Positions 27,828-38,204 of a stretch of DNA of 64,000 nt are shown here, piece by piece. Position 1 is the stretch's first letter. Every line of letters starts with the position of its first letter. Made by a program: the position numbers and the translations under genes. A model generated the notes under the pieces. It searched no databases and was not told where the DNA came from. It saw nothing but the letters and a program-made list of their open reading frames with translations. The DNA is from Ectothiorhodospira sp. BSL-9 (GTDB lineage Bacteria; Pseudomonadota; Gammaproteobacteria; Ectothiorhodospirales; Ectothiorhodospiraceae): positions 868,001 through 932,000 of the forward strand of contig NZ_CP011994.1 of assembly GCF_001632845.1 (NCBI RefSeq), written 5' to 3'.

Positions 27828-28301
27828 ATGAAAGAGAACGTGCTCGACGTATTGATGTATCTGTTTGAAAACTATATAGACGACGACACGGAGCTGGAGC
27901 CGGATCGTGAGCAGCTGCACAATCTGCTGCTGGACGCTGGCTTCCCGGTCGCCGAGATCAACAAGGCGTTTGACTGGCTGGAAAACCTGGCCAGCCAGGA
28001 CACCTCGCTCAGGACCCTGCACACCGACTCGGCGCTGCGCCTCTACACCGAGCCCGAGATGAACCGCATGGATGCCACCAGTCGTGGCTTCCTGCTGTTT
28101 CTGGAGCAGAACGGCGTCTTGAGTCCATCCACCCGCGAGGTGGTGATCAACCGGGTCATGGACCTGGACACGGAAGAAATCGGCCTGGATGAACTCAAAT
28201 GGATCACCCTCATGGTGCTCTTCAACCAGCCCGGCCAGGAGGCCGCCTACACCTGGCTCGAGAGCCTGATGTTCGAGAACCCGCCGGAGTATCTGCACTG
28301 A
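27828..28301 (+). CDS. smg: Smg protein (DUF494 family)
   Basis: A 157-residue acidic protein starting MKENVLDVLMYLFENYIDDD, the invariant opening of the Smg/DUF494 family (E. coli Smg 157 residues). The family lies between dprA and topA in many gammaproteobacteria, exactly as here, with 14 bases to dprA and 31 bases to topA. Its biochemical role is not established. No membrane segment or cofactor motif is seen. Confidence 0.93.
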   Translation: MKENVLDVLMYLFENYIDDDTELEPDREQLHNLLLDAGFPVAEINKAFDWLENLASQDTSLRTLHTDSALRLYTEPEMNRMDATSRGFLLFLEQNGVLSPSTREVVINRVMDLDTEEIGLDELKWITLMVLFNQPGQEAAYTWLESLMFENPPEYLH

Positions 28302-28332
28302 CCCCCCGCCACACAACACAGGTAGCCAGGAC

Positions 28333-30912
28333 ATGAGCAAGCACCTGGTCATCGTCGAATCGCCCGCCAAGGCCAAGACCATCAAGAAGTACCTCGGAAA
28401 CGATTTCGAGGTACTGGCTTCCTATGGTCACGTTCGTGACCTGGTGCCCAAGGAGGGCGCCGTGGATACCGAAGATGGTTTCCGCATGAATTACCAGGTG
28501 ATCGAGCGCAATGAAAAGCACGTGGAGAGCATCGCCCGGGCTCTGAAAAAGGCTGACAGCCTGATCCTGGCCACTGACCCCGACCGCGAGGGAGAGGCCA
28601 TTTCCTGGCACCTCTACGAGTTGCTGAATGAACGGGGTTTGCTCAAGGACAAGGACACCCAACGGGTGGTATTCCACGAGATCACCCAGCGGGCGGTGCG
28701 CGAGGCCATTGAGCACCCCCGCGGCCTGTCCAACGACCTGATCAATGCCCAGCAGGCGCGCCGCGCCCTGGATTACCTGGTGGGCTTCAATCTCTCACCG
28801 CTGCTGTGGAAGAAGATCAAGCGTGGCCTCTCCGCCGGACGGGTGCAGAGCCCGGCCCTGCGCATGATCGTGGAGCGGGAACAGGAGATCGAGGCCTTCG
28901 TCAGCCAGGAGTACTGGACGGTGGATGCCCATGTGGCCAAGGACGCCGAAGGCTTCACGGCCCGGTTGCAGGTCTATGCCGGCAAGAAGCTGGATCAGTT
29001 CGACATCAACAACGAAGCCGATGCCCAGAAGGCCCGCGAGACCCTGATTGCGTCCGCGAACGGTCGCCTGCATGTGGCCAAGGTGGAAAAGAAGCAGCGG
29101 CGCCGCAACCCGGCCGCCCCCTTCACCACCTCCACCCTGCAGCAGGAGGCCTCGCGCAAGCTCGGCTTCTCCGCCAGCCGCACCATGCGGGTGGCTCAGC
29201 AGTTGTATGAGGGCATCGACCTGGGCAGCGGACCCATCGGTCTGATCACCTACATGCGGACCGACTCCTTCACCCTGTCCAATGACGCCATTCAGGAAAT
29301 CCGGGGGCTGATCGAGGAGCGCTACGGCAAGGAAAAGGTGCCGGACAGCCCGCGCATCTACAAGACCAAGTCCAAGAACGCCCAGGAGGCCCACGAGGCC
29401 ATCCGTCCCACGTCGGTGCAGCGCCTGCCCGACGAGGTGAAGTCGCATCTCTCCCAGGACCAGGCCCGGCTCTACGACCTGGTGTGGAAACGCACCGTGG
29501 CCTGCCAGATGATCCATGCCACCCTGGACACCGTGGCGGCCGATCTGCAGGCGGGGAGCGCCGATCACGTCTTCCGGGCCACTGGTTCCTCCGTGCGCGA
29601 CCCGGGCTTCATGGCCGTGTACCGGGAAGACCAGGACGACACCAAGGTGGAAAGCGACGAACGTCTGCTGCCGGAGCTCAAGGAAGGCGAGGATATCGAC
29701 CTGCGGGACGTGCAGGCGGACCAGCACTTCACCGAACCCCCGCCGCGCTACTCCGAGGCCAGCCTGGTGAAGGCCCTGGAAGAGCATGGCATTGGACGCC
29801 CCTCCACCTATGCCTCCATCATCAGCACCCTGCTGCAGCGGGAATATGCCGAGCTGGTGAACCGGCGGTTCATACCCTCGGACATCGGCCGCATCGTCAA
29901 TACCTTCCTGACCCAGCATTTCACGCAGTACGTGGACTACGACTTCACCGCCAGGCTCGAGGATGAGCTGGATGAGATCTCCCGGGGCGAGAAGGAGTGG
30001 GTGCCGGTGATGGAACGGTTCTGGGACCAGTTCCACCAACAGGTCAAGGAGAAGGACGCCTCGGTCACCCGGGAAGAGGCCGTGCAGGCGCGGGAGATCG
30101 GCACTGATCCCAAGTCGGGCCGACCCGTCTCGGTGCGCATGGGCCGCTACGGGCCCTTCGTGCAGATCGGCACCAAGGACGACGAGGAAAAGCCCCGTTT
30201 CGCGGGCCTGCGCCCCGGCCAGAAGATGGACAGCATCACCATGGACGAGGCCATGGCCCTGTTCAAGCTGCCCCGCGAACTGGGCGAGACCCCGGAAGGG
30301 GAGCCGGTGCTGGTGAACATTGGCCGTTTTGGCCCCTACGTGAAGTTCGGGGACCGCTATGCCTCCCTGAAGAAGGAAGACGACCCCTATACCATCGAAC
30401 TGCCCCGGGCCCTGGAACTGGTGGCCGAGAAGAAGGAAATCGACGCCAACCGCTTCATCAAGACCTTCGAGGAAGAAGGCATCCAGGTGCTCAATGGCCG
30501 CTATGGCCCCTACATCACCAACGGCGCCAAGAATGCCCGCATCCCCAAGGATCAGGAACCCAAGGACCTGACCCTGGAGCAATGCCAGGAACTGCTCGCC
30601 GCGGCGCCTGAGAAGAAGGGTCGCGGTCGCAAGGCCCCCGCCAAGAAGGCGGCGACCAAGAAGGCAGCCACCACCAAGAAAACCGCCACCAAGGCGAGCG
30701 CCACGAAAAAGGCCTCCGACGCATCCCCGGACACTGGCAAGACGGCAACCAAGGCCGCCAGCAAGTCCACCACCAAGGCCAAGACCGCCAGCACCAGCAA
30801 GAAGTCCACGGGCAGCGGCACCAAGGCCAAGGCATCCACGGGGAAAGGGACCACCCGTCAAAGCAAGAAATCGGCCGAGGACAGCACGGCCGGCGTCTCC
30901 AGCGGCACCTGA
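28333..30912 (+). CDS. topA: DNA topoisomerase I (type IA), zinc-finger-free C-terminus
   Basis: An 859-residue enzyme that relaxes negative supercoils. The TOPRIM domain opens the protein (LVIVESPAKAKTIKKYLG; DPDREGEAISWHL) and the active-site tyrosine is in the GLITYMRTDS motif. The tetracysteine zinc fingers of E. coli TopA are absent. Instead the C-terminus has repeated cysteine-free topoisomerase domains (VRMGRYGPFVQIG, VNIGRFGPYVKFG, LNGRYGPYITNG), as in pseudomonads and others. The last about 100 residues are a low-complexity Lys/Ala/Thr tail that may bind DNA or polyphosphate non-specifically. Confidence 0.95.
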   Translation: MSKHLVIVESPAKAKTIKKYLGNDFEVLASYGHVRDLVPKEGAVDTEDGFRMNYQVIERNEKHVESIARALKKADSLILATDPDREGEAISWHLYELLNERGLLKDKDTQRVVFHEITQRAVREAIEHPRGLSNDLINAQQARRALDYLVGFNLSPLLWKKIKRGLSAGRVQSPALRMIVEREQEIEAFVSQEYWTVDAHVAKDAEGFTARLQVYAGKKLDQFDINNEADAQKARETLIASANGRLHVAKVEKKQRRRNPAAPFTTSTLQQEASRKLGFSASRTMRVAQQLYEGIDLGSGPIGLITYMRTDSFTLSNDAIQEIRGLIEERYGKEKVPDSPRIYKTKSKNAQEAHEAIRPTSVQRLPDEVKSHLSQDQARLYDLVWKRTVACQMIHATLDTVAADLQAGSADHVFRATGSSVRDPGFMAVYREDQDDTKVESDERLLPELKEGEDIDLRDVQADQHFTEPPPRYSEASLVKALEEHGIGRPSTYASIISTLLQREYAELVNRRFIPSDIGRIVNTFLTQHFTQYVDYDFTARLEDELDEISRGEKEWVPVMERFWDQFHQQVKEKDASVTREEAVQAREIGTDPKSGRPVSVRMGRYGPFVQIGTKDDEEKPRFAGLRPGQKMDSITMDEAMALFKLPRELGETPEGEPVLVNIGRFGPYVKFGDRYASLKKEDDPYTIELPRALELVAEKKEIDANRFIKTFEEEGIQVLNGRYGPYITNGAKNARIPKDQEPKDLTLEQCQELLAAAPEKKGRGRKAPAKKAATKKAATTKKTATKASATKKASDASPDTGKTATKAASKSTTKAKTASTSKKSTGSGTKAKASTGKGTTRQSKKSAEDSTAGVSSGT

Positions 30913-30927
30913 TCACAGGCAACGGGG

Positions 30928-31491
30928 ATGGCCAGACTGACCCGGGACGTGCAGCACGCCGCCGCCATGATTCGCGGTGGAGGCCTGGTGGCCTACCCCA
31001 CCGAGGCGGTGTTCGGGCTGGGCTGCGATCCGCGTAACGAGCTGGCGGTGCATCGGCTGTTGACCGCAAAACACCGCCTGCCTGACAAGGGGCTGATCCT
31101 CATCGCTGCTGATTTCTCCCAGCTGGCGCCGTTTCTGCGCCCGGTGGAGGCAACGCTCCAGGCACGGGCCATGGCCACCTGGCCGGGCCCGGTCACCTGG
31201 CTATGGCCATGCCGCCCCGACGTGCCCCGCTGGCTCACCGGGGATCGGGACGTGCTGGCCGTGCGGATGACCGATCACCCCCTGGCCGCGGATCTCTGCC
31301 ACCAGGCCGGTCGCGCCCTGGTCTCCACCAGCGCCAATCGCTCCGGAGAACCCCCGGCCCGGGACGCGCACACCGTGCAGCAAACCCTGGGCAAACTACT
31401 GGACACCATCCTGGAAGGTGATACCGGAGGCCGTGACAAACCCAGCGAGATCAGGGACCTGGTCACGGGAGACATCGTTCGGGATGGCTGA
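30928..31491 (+). CDS. tsaC: Threonylcarbamoyl-AMP synthase (Sua5/YrdC family)
   Basis: A 187-residue protein of the TsaC type. It makes threonylcarbamoyl-AMP from threonine, bicarbonate and ATP for the t6A37 modification of ANN-decoding tRNAs. The KxR-SxN family features are seen as LVAYPTEAVFGLGCDP, KHRLPDKGLILIAAD, PGPVTWLWPC and LVSTSANRSGEPPA. Length matches E. coli TsaC (190), without the Sua5 extension. It lies 15 bases after topA and 18 bases before hemF, so all are probably co-transcribed. Confidence 0.93.
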   Translation: MARLTRDVQHAAAMIRGGGLVAYPTEAVFGLGCDPRNELAVHRLLTAKHRLPDKGLILIAADFSQLAPFLRPVEATLQARAMATWPGPVTWLWPCRPDVPRWLTGDRDVLAVRMTDHPLAADLCHQAGRALVSTSANRSGEPPARDAHTVQQTLGKLLDTILEGDTGGRDKPSEIRDLVTGDIVRDG

Positions 31492-31500
31492 CATGACTGA

Positions 31501-33986
<2,486 letters not shown>

Positions 33987-34020
33987 AAGGGCACCTTTAA
34001 GGAGGCTGGGGCATGCGCCA

Positions 34021-35301
34021 TCAGCGGCGTAACTCCACCGGTGTGAACAGATCCCGAAACACCGGGAAGATGTCCCCCCGGTTGCGCACCTTGCGCATGG
34101 CCAGGGGGCGGCCGGAAGTTGCCAGGCGCTCGTACACCTGCCACAGGTCCGTGGTCATCTCCCAGCCCCGGTCCTCGGCCACCTCGATGTAGGCAAAATA
34201 CCGGCACACCGGCAGGATCACCGACTCCATCATCTCCAGCACCGCCGGGTTGTCAGCGGGGGTGTTGTCGCCATCGGAGGCCTGGGCAGCATAGATGTTC
34301 CAGTCCGCCGGATCGTAACGATCCGCCACCACCTTGCGCATCTCGTCCAGGGCCGGCGACACCAGGGTGCCACCCGTCTCCCGGGAGTAGAAAAAGGTGT
34401 CCTCATCCACCTCCTGGGCAATGTGGGTGTGACGAATGAAGACGATGTCCACATGCCGGTAACGCCGCTGCAAAAAGAGATACAGCAGCATGAAGAACCG
34501 CTTGGCCAGATCCTTCATGTCCTCGGTCATGGAACCGGAGACATCCATCAAACAGAACATCACCGCCTGGGAAATGGGCCGGGGCACCGGGGTGAAACGG
34601 TTGTAGCGCAGGTCGATGGGGTCGATATACGGGATGGATCGGGTCCGCCGGGTGACCTCCTCCCGCATCTGGATCAGATCCCGCAACCGCTCCGGCTCCT
34701 TCCCGGTGCGCTCCAGGCGGTCGATCTCCTCGTCCAGGGCACGGGTCTCCTCCCGCTTGGGACGACGCAGGGCCAGGCGGCGGGACAGGGAGTTGCGCAT
34801 GGTCCGCGCCAGATTGAGATTGGAGGGCGAGCCGGATACGGAATAACCGGCCCGCTGAATGCCATGACGCTCCACCTTCGTCACCTGGGTGTGCGCCAGG
34901 TCGGGCAGCTCCAGGTTTTCGAAGAAAAGATCCAGAAACTCGTCCTGACTCACGGTGAACTGGAAGGGATCTTCCCCCTCGCCCTGGGGGCTGCCGCCAC
35001 GGCCGCCGCCCCCCTGCCCGCCTTCGGGTCGAGCGATGGTGTCGCCGGCCACGAACTCCTTGTTGCCCGGGACCACATGGTCACGCACACCACGGCCGGT
35101 GCCCTTGCGGAAGCTGGGCTCCTGCAGGCCGTCGGCGGGGATGCTGATCTCCTCCCCACCCTGGCCGATGTCCGCCACCTTGCGACGTGACGACACGTCC
35201 CGCACCGCGTCCAGGATCTGACGCTTGGCACGGCCGATGAAGCGCTGGCGGTTGGCCAGGCTCTTGTCCTTGGGGTTCAGACGGCGGTCGACGATATTCA
35301 C
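34021..35301 (-). CDS. yeaH: YeaH/YhbH family protein (DUF444, VWA-like)
   Basis: A 426-residue protein with the DUF444 opening VNIVDRRLNPKDKSLANRQRF. A GTG start at 35301 with GGGAGG upstream is preferred; GTG at 35304 is an alternative, and the longer frame upstream overlaps prkA. A glycine-rich linker (GGGGRGGSPQGEGEDP, residues about 100-118) precedes the second half, which has a von Willebrand A-like metal site (FCLMDVSGSMTE, DxSxS) and RETGGTLVSPALDEM. The family is an obligate neighbour and probable partner of the PrkA kinase in nitrogen-starvation and stationary-phase survival. Confidence 0.92.
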   Translation of the reverse strand: MNIVDRRLNPKDKSLANRQRFIGRAKRQILDAVRDVSSRRKVADIGQGGEEISIPADGLQEPSFRKGTGRGVRDHVVPGNKEFVAGDTIARPEGGQGGGGRGGSPQGEGEDPFQFTVSQDEFLDLFFENLELPDLAHTQVTKVERHGIQRAGYSVSGSPSNLNLARTMRNSLSRRLALRRPKREETRALDEEIDRLERTGKEPERLRDLIQMREEVTRRTRSIPYIDPIDLRYNRFTPVPRPISQAVMFCLMDVSGSMTEDMKDLAKRFFMLLYLFLQRRYRHVDIVFIRHTHIAQEVDEDTFFYSRETGGTLVSPALDEMRKVVADRYDPADWNIYAAQASDGDNTPADNPAVLEMMESVILPVCRYFAYIEVAEDRGWEMTTDLWQVYERLATSGRPLAMRKVRNRGDIFPVFRDLFTPVELRR

Positions 35302-35335
35302 CACAGGGGGCGCACCTCCCGCAGACGGGGCTTGA

Positions 35336-37279
35336 TCAGCCTGCCTGCTTGACTCGCATGTACCATTCCACCAACCGGCGGACCTGGCGTTCGGTATAGC
35401 CGCGTTCCACCATACGCTGCACAAAATCGTTGTGCTTGCGCTCCATCTCCGAGTCGGTCTTGGCCCCGAAGCTGATCACCGGCAGCAGGTCCTCCACCTG
35501 GCTGAACATGCGCTTCTCGATCACCTCGCGGATCTTCTCGTAGGAGGTCCATGAGGGCATCTTGCCACCCTGAGCCGCCTGCGAACGCAGGGCGAACTTG
35601 ACCACTTCGTTACGAAAATCCTTGGGGTTGGCGATGCCGGCGGCCTTCTCGATCTTGGTCAGTTCCTGATTCAGTGACTGACGATCCAGCAACTGGCCGG
35701 TGTCCGGGTCCTTGAAGTCGTGATCCTCGATCCAGGCATCGGCGTAGGCCACGTAACGCTCGAACAGGTTCTGCCCGAAGTCGCTGTAGGACTCCAGATA
35801 GGCCTTCTGGATCTCATTGCCGATGAAGTCCGCATAACGCGGCGCCAACTCGGCCTTGATGAACTCCAGATAACGCCGCTCGGTTTCCTCGGGGAACTGC
35901 TGGCGACGAATGGACTGCTCCAGCATGTAAAGCAGGTGCACCGGGTCGGCCGCCACCTCGCGGGTGTCATAGTTGAAGGTCTCGGAGAGCACCTTGAAGG
36001 CGAAGCGGGTGGACACACCATCCATGCCCTCGTCCACGCCGGCCATATCCCGGTACTCCTGCATGGACTTGGCCTTGGGGTCGGTATCCTTGAGGCTCTC
36101 GCCGTTGTAGACCCGCATCTTGGAGAACAGGTTGGAGTTCTCGTGCTGACGCAGGCGGGTGAGCACCGAGAACTTGGCCAGCATGTCCAGGGTGGCCGGG
36201 GCGCAGGAGGCATCGGCCAGTTCACTGCTCTGGATGAGCTTCTCGTAGATCCGCGTCTCCTCGTTCATGCGCAGGCAGTAAGGCACCTTGACCACGGAGA
36301 TCCGGTCGATGAAGGCCTCGTTGTTCTTGTTGTTCTTGAAGGCCTGCCATTCCGATTCATTGGAGTGGGCCATGATGATCCCCTGATAGGGGATGGCCCC
36401 GATGTTCTCCGAGCCCACGTAATTACCTTCCTGAGTGGCGGTGAGCAGGGGGTGCAGCATCTTGATGGGGGCCTTGAACATCTCCACGAATTCGAGGACG
36501 CCCTGATTGGCCCGGTTCAGGCCACCGGAGTAGCTGTAGGCATCGGTGTCGTTCTGGCTGTAGAGCTCCAGCTTGCGGATATCCACCTTGCCCACCAGGG
36601 AGGAGATGTCCTGGTTGTTTTCGTCGCCGGGTTCCGTCTTGGACACGCCGATCTGCCGCAGCCGGGAGGGATACATGCGCCCCACGGAGAAACGGGAGAT
36701 ATCGCCGCCAAACTCGTCCAGTCGCTTCACCGCCCAGGGGGACATCAGTCCGCTCAGGCGCCGGCGGGGAATCCCGAAACGCTCTTCCAGATCCTGCCCC
36801 ATGGCGGGATCGAACAGCCCCAGGGGGCTCTCGAACACCGGCGAGACCTCATCACCGGCCTTGAGCACGTAAATGGGGAATTTCTCCATGAGCGCCTTGA
36901 GCCGCTCCGCCAGGGACGACTTGCCGCCCCCCACCGGACCCAGCAGGTAGAGGATCTGCTTGCGCTCCTCCAGGCCCTGCGCCGCATAGCGGAAGAAACC
37001 CACGATGCGCTCGATGGTCTCTTCCATCCCGTAAAAGTCCTCGAAGGCGGGATACACCTTGATGGTGCGGTTCATGAAGATACGACCCAGACGCTCGTCC
37101 TTGGCGGTGTCCACCACCTTCGGTTCACCGATGGCCTGCACCAGGCGCTCGGCCGCGGTGGCGTACCGCATGGGGTCGTCCCGGCATCCTTCCAGGTACT
37201 CACTCAATGACATGTCGGCCTCCTGCCGCTTCTGATAGGAACGTGCATACTGCGCAATCAAGGCTTCGGCCGAATCCAT
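35336..37279 (-). CDS. yeaG: PrkA (YeaG) AAA+ serine protein kinase
   Basis: A 647-residue protein, matching E. coli YeaG (644). The N-terminal AAA+ module has Walker A GPVGGGKSSLAERLK and the segment MAHSNESEWQAFKNNKNNEAF. The C-terminal half carries the PrkA kinase domain (EYRDMAGVDEGMDGVSTRFAFKVL ... WTSYEKIREVIEKRMFSQVEDLLPVISFG). YeaG acts in nitrogen-starvation and stationary-phase adaptation. The ATG at 37279 is preceded by AAGGGGGTGA. A sigma-54-type promoter lies at 37326-37341, and yeaH follows 34 bases downstream. Confidence 0.93.
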   Translation of the reverse strand: MDSAEALIAQYARSYQKRQEADMSLSEYLEGCRDDPMRYATAAERLVQAIGEPKVVDTAKDERLGRIFMNRTIKVYPAFEDFYGMEETIERIVGFFRYAAQGLEERKQILYLLGPVGGGKSSLAERLKALMEKFPIYVLKAGDEVSPVFESPLGLFDPAMGQDLEERFGIPRRRLSGLMSPWAVKRLDEFGGDISRFSVGRMYPSRLRQIGVSKTEPGDENNQDISSLVGKVDIRKLELYSQNDTDAYSYSGGLNRANQGVLEFVEMFKAPIKMLHPLLTATQEGNYVGSENIGAIPYQGIIMAHSNESEWQAFKNNKNNEAFIDRISVVKVPYCLRMNEETRIYEKLIQSSELADASCAPATLDMLAKFSVLTRLRQHENSNLFSKMRVYNGESLKDTDPKAKSMQEYRDMAGVDEGMDGVSTRFAFKVLSETFNYDTREVAADPVHLLYMLEQSIRRQQFPEETERRYLEFIKAELAPRYADFIGNEIQKAYLESYSDFGQNLFERYVAYADAWIEDHDFKDPDTGQLLDRQSLNQELTKIEKAAGIANPKDFRNEVVKFALRSQAAQGGKMPSWTSYEKIREVIEKRMFSQVEDLLPVISFGAKTDSEMERKHNDFVQRMVERGYTERQVRRLVEWYMRVKQAG

Positions 37280-37669
37280 CGCAATCACCCCCTTGTTGGA
37301 GTCCGATCTCACTGTGCATTCCCCATGCAAGGGAGATACCACAGTCAGCAATTGTCGCACCCGATTCACCAGGCTGCCCCGTCGCGAACGGGGCCCGGAT
37401 GGGGACAGCCTGCATGGGATCGTGGGTGGGATGCCCGGGCCTTCTCGAAGCGTGGCCCGTGGCTCGTCTGTTGAGTTGGACGCTGGCCCGGGCGCGCAGT
37501 TCCTGTGCATACCCGGGTTTTTGCCTCAGGATTGTGCAGGCGGCCCCCACACCGGCAAGCCGTTAAGATACCGTGCCGGACGTGTACTGAGCATAGACCA
37601 TGGCAGCGAGCATTCGGCGCCCGCTGGCCGACGACCCAACTTCCCCGACCCCGGGGACCGGAGTTCAAC
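37280..37669. other. Long divergent intergenic region between prkA and the Cys-rich gene
   Basis: These 390 bases hold no credible gene; open frames crossing it are extensions of prkA or of the Cys-rich gene without family similarity. It contains the sigma-54 promoter of prkA (37326-37341). Two copies of the self-palindromic word GCCCGGGC lie near 37433 and 37488, about 50 bases apart. There may also be an upstream activator site for the sigma-54 promoter between 37380 and 37560, but I could not recognise one by eye. Confidence 0.5.
37326..37341 (-). promoter_or_regulatory. Sigma-54 (RpoN) promoter of the prkA-yeaH-spoVR operon
   Basis: The minus strand reads TGGTATCTCCCTTGCA. This keeps the invariant GG and GC dinucleotides separated by exactly ten bases and matches the TGG(C/T)AC-N5-TTGCA consensus well. 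It lies 47 bases before the prkA ATG, leaving a leader of about 35 bases with a strong ribosome site. E. coli yeaGH is known to be transcribed by RpoN with NtrC under nitrogen limitation, so the regulation seems conserved. Confidence 0.75.
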
Positions 37670-38026
37670 ATGGAACCCAAAGACAGCACCCGAAACGAGG
37701 CCTTCAAGGGTTTCACCAACGACGCCTGCCCGTTCATGCCTTGCCACCAGGGGGTGAAACGCGAATTCAATTGCCTGTTCTGCTACTGCCCCCTGATTGC
37801 CTACGAATGCCCCGGCCCCTACCGCGTGATCACCGATCGCCACGGCATGCGGCGCAAGGATTGCAGCCCCTGCAACCTGCCCCATAACGGCTATCTGCAA
37901 TCGTGGAGCTTCATCCAGAAATGGCTGGAGCGACCCGTGCTGTGGGACGGTCACGAGCAGACCCGTTATCAGGTGGACCTGCCCGAGGATGCCGAGCCCC
38001 GACGTGGTGGGCCGCAAGGGGACTGA
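37670..38026 (+). CDS. Cysteine-rich small metal-binding-type protein
   Basis: A 118-residue protein starting at the ATG at 37670 (GGAG seven bases upstream). Nine cysteines are packed into the first about 65 residues: ACPFMPC, FNCLFCYCPL, YECPGPY and KDCSPCNLP, giving several CxxC-like pairs. This resembles the 'cysteine-rich small domain' family (probable zinc or other metal binding). The C-terminal part (QSWSFIQKWLERP) is helical. It has no signal peptide. Located just upstream of bchE and two cobyric acid synthase genes, it might serve metal or cofactor handling, but that is only context. Confidence 0.7.
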   Translation: MEPKDSTRNEAFKGFTNDACPFMPCHQGVKREFNCLFCYCPLIAYECPGPYRVITDRHGMRRKDCSPCNLPHNGYLQSWSFIQKWLERPVLWDGHEQTRYQVDLPEDAEPRRGGPQGD

Positions 38027-38066
38027 TTGACGGAGATCACGTGAAGCCAAGGCCCGGACACCCAAC

Positions 38067-38084
38067 TGTCCACCGAGGTTGACA
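38067..38084 (+). promoter_or_regulatory. CrtJ/PpsR-type operator upstream of bchE
   Basis: TGT at 38067-38069, exactly twelve bases, then ACA at 38082-38084 gives the TGT-N12-ACA consensus of the photosynthesis repressor CrtJ/PpsR, within a longer dyad CTGTC...GACAG. It overlaps the -35 hexamer TTGACA of the bchE promoter, an ideal place for aerobic or high-light repression. Confidence 0.65.
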
Positions 38085-38108
38085 GTCTTTAAAACGCGCG
38101 GGTAGGAT
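38079..38108 (+). promoter_or_regulatory. Sigma-70-like promoter of bchE
   Basis: A perfect -35 TTGACA (38079-38084) is followed after 18 bases by TAGGAT (38103-38108) as a -10, 97 bases before the bchE start codon. It is the only good match in this 178-base gap and overlaps the TGT-N12-ACA operator. Confidence 0.6.
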
Positions 38109-38204
38109 CAAGCGATCCGGGGACCAAAGGAATCTGCCCCGCCTGTATTGTTCGTCTCCGCCCGCCGGGCGGGGGCGATGAATCCTTTTCGCGGGAGCGT
38201 ACGT

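Noticed and set aside
28795-30861. 688-residue minus-strand open frame opposite topA
   Set aside because: Shadow of topA with low-complexity Gly/Leu/His composition and no motifs.
37505-37669. N-terminal extension of the Cys-rich gene
   Set aside because: The extra 55 residues are Arg/Pro-rich and look non-coding; the ATG at 37670 has a ribosome site.
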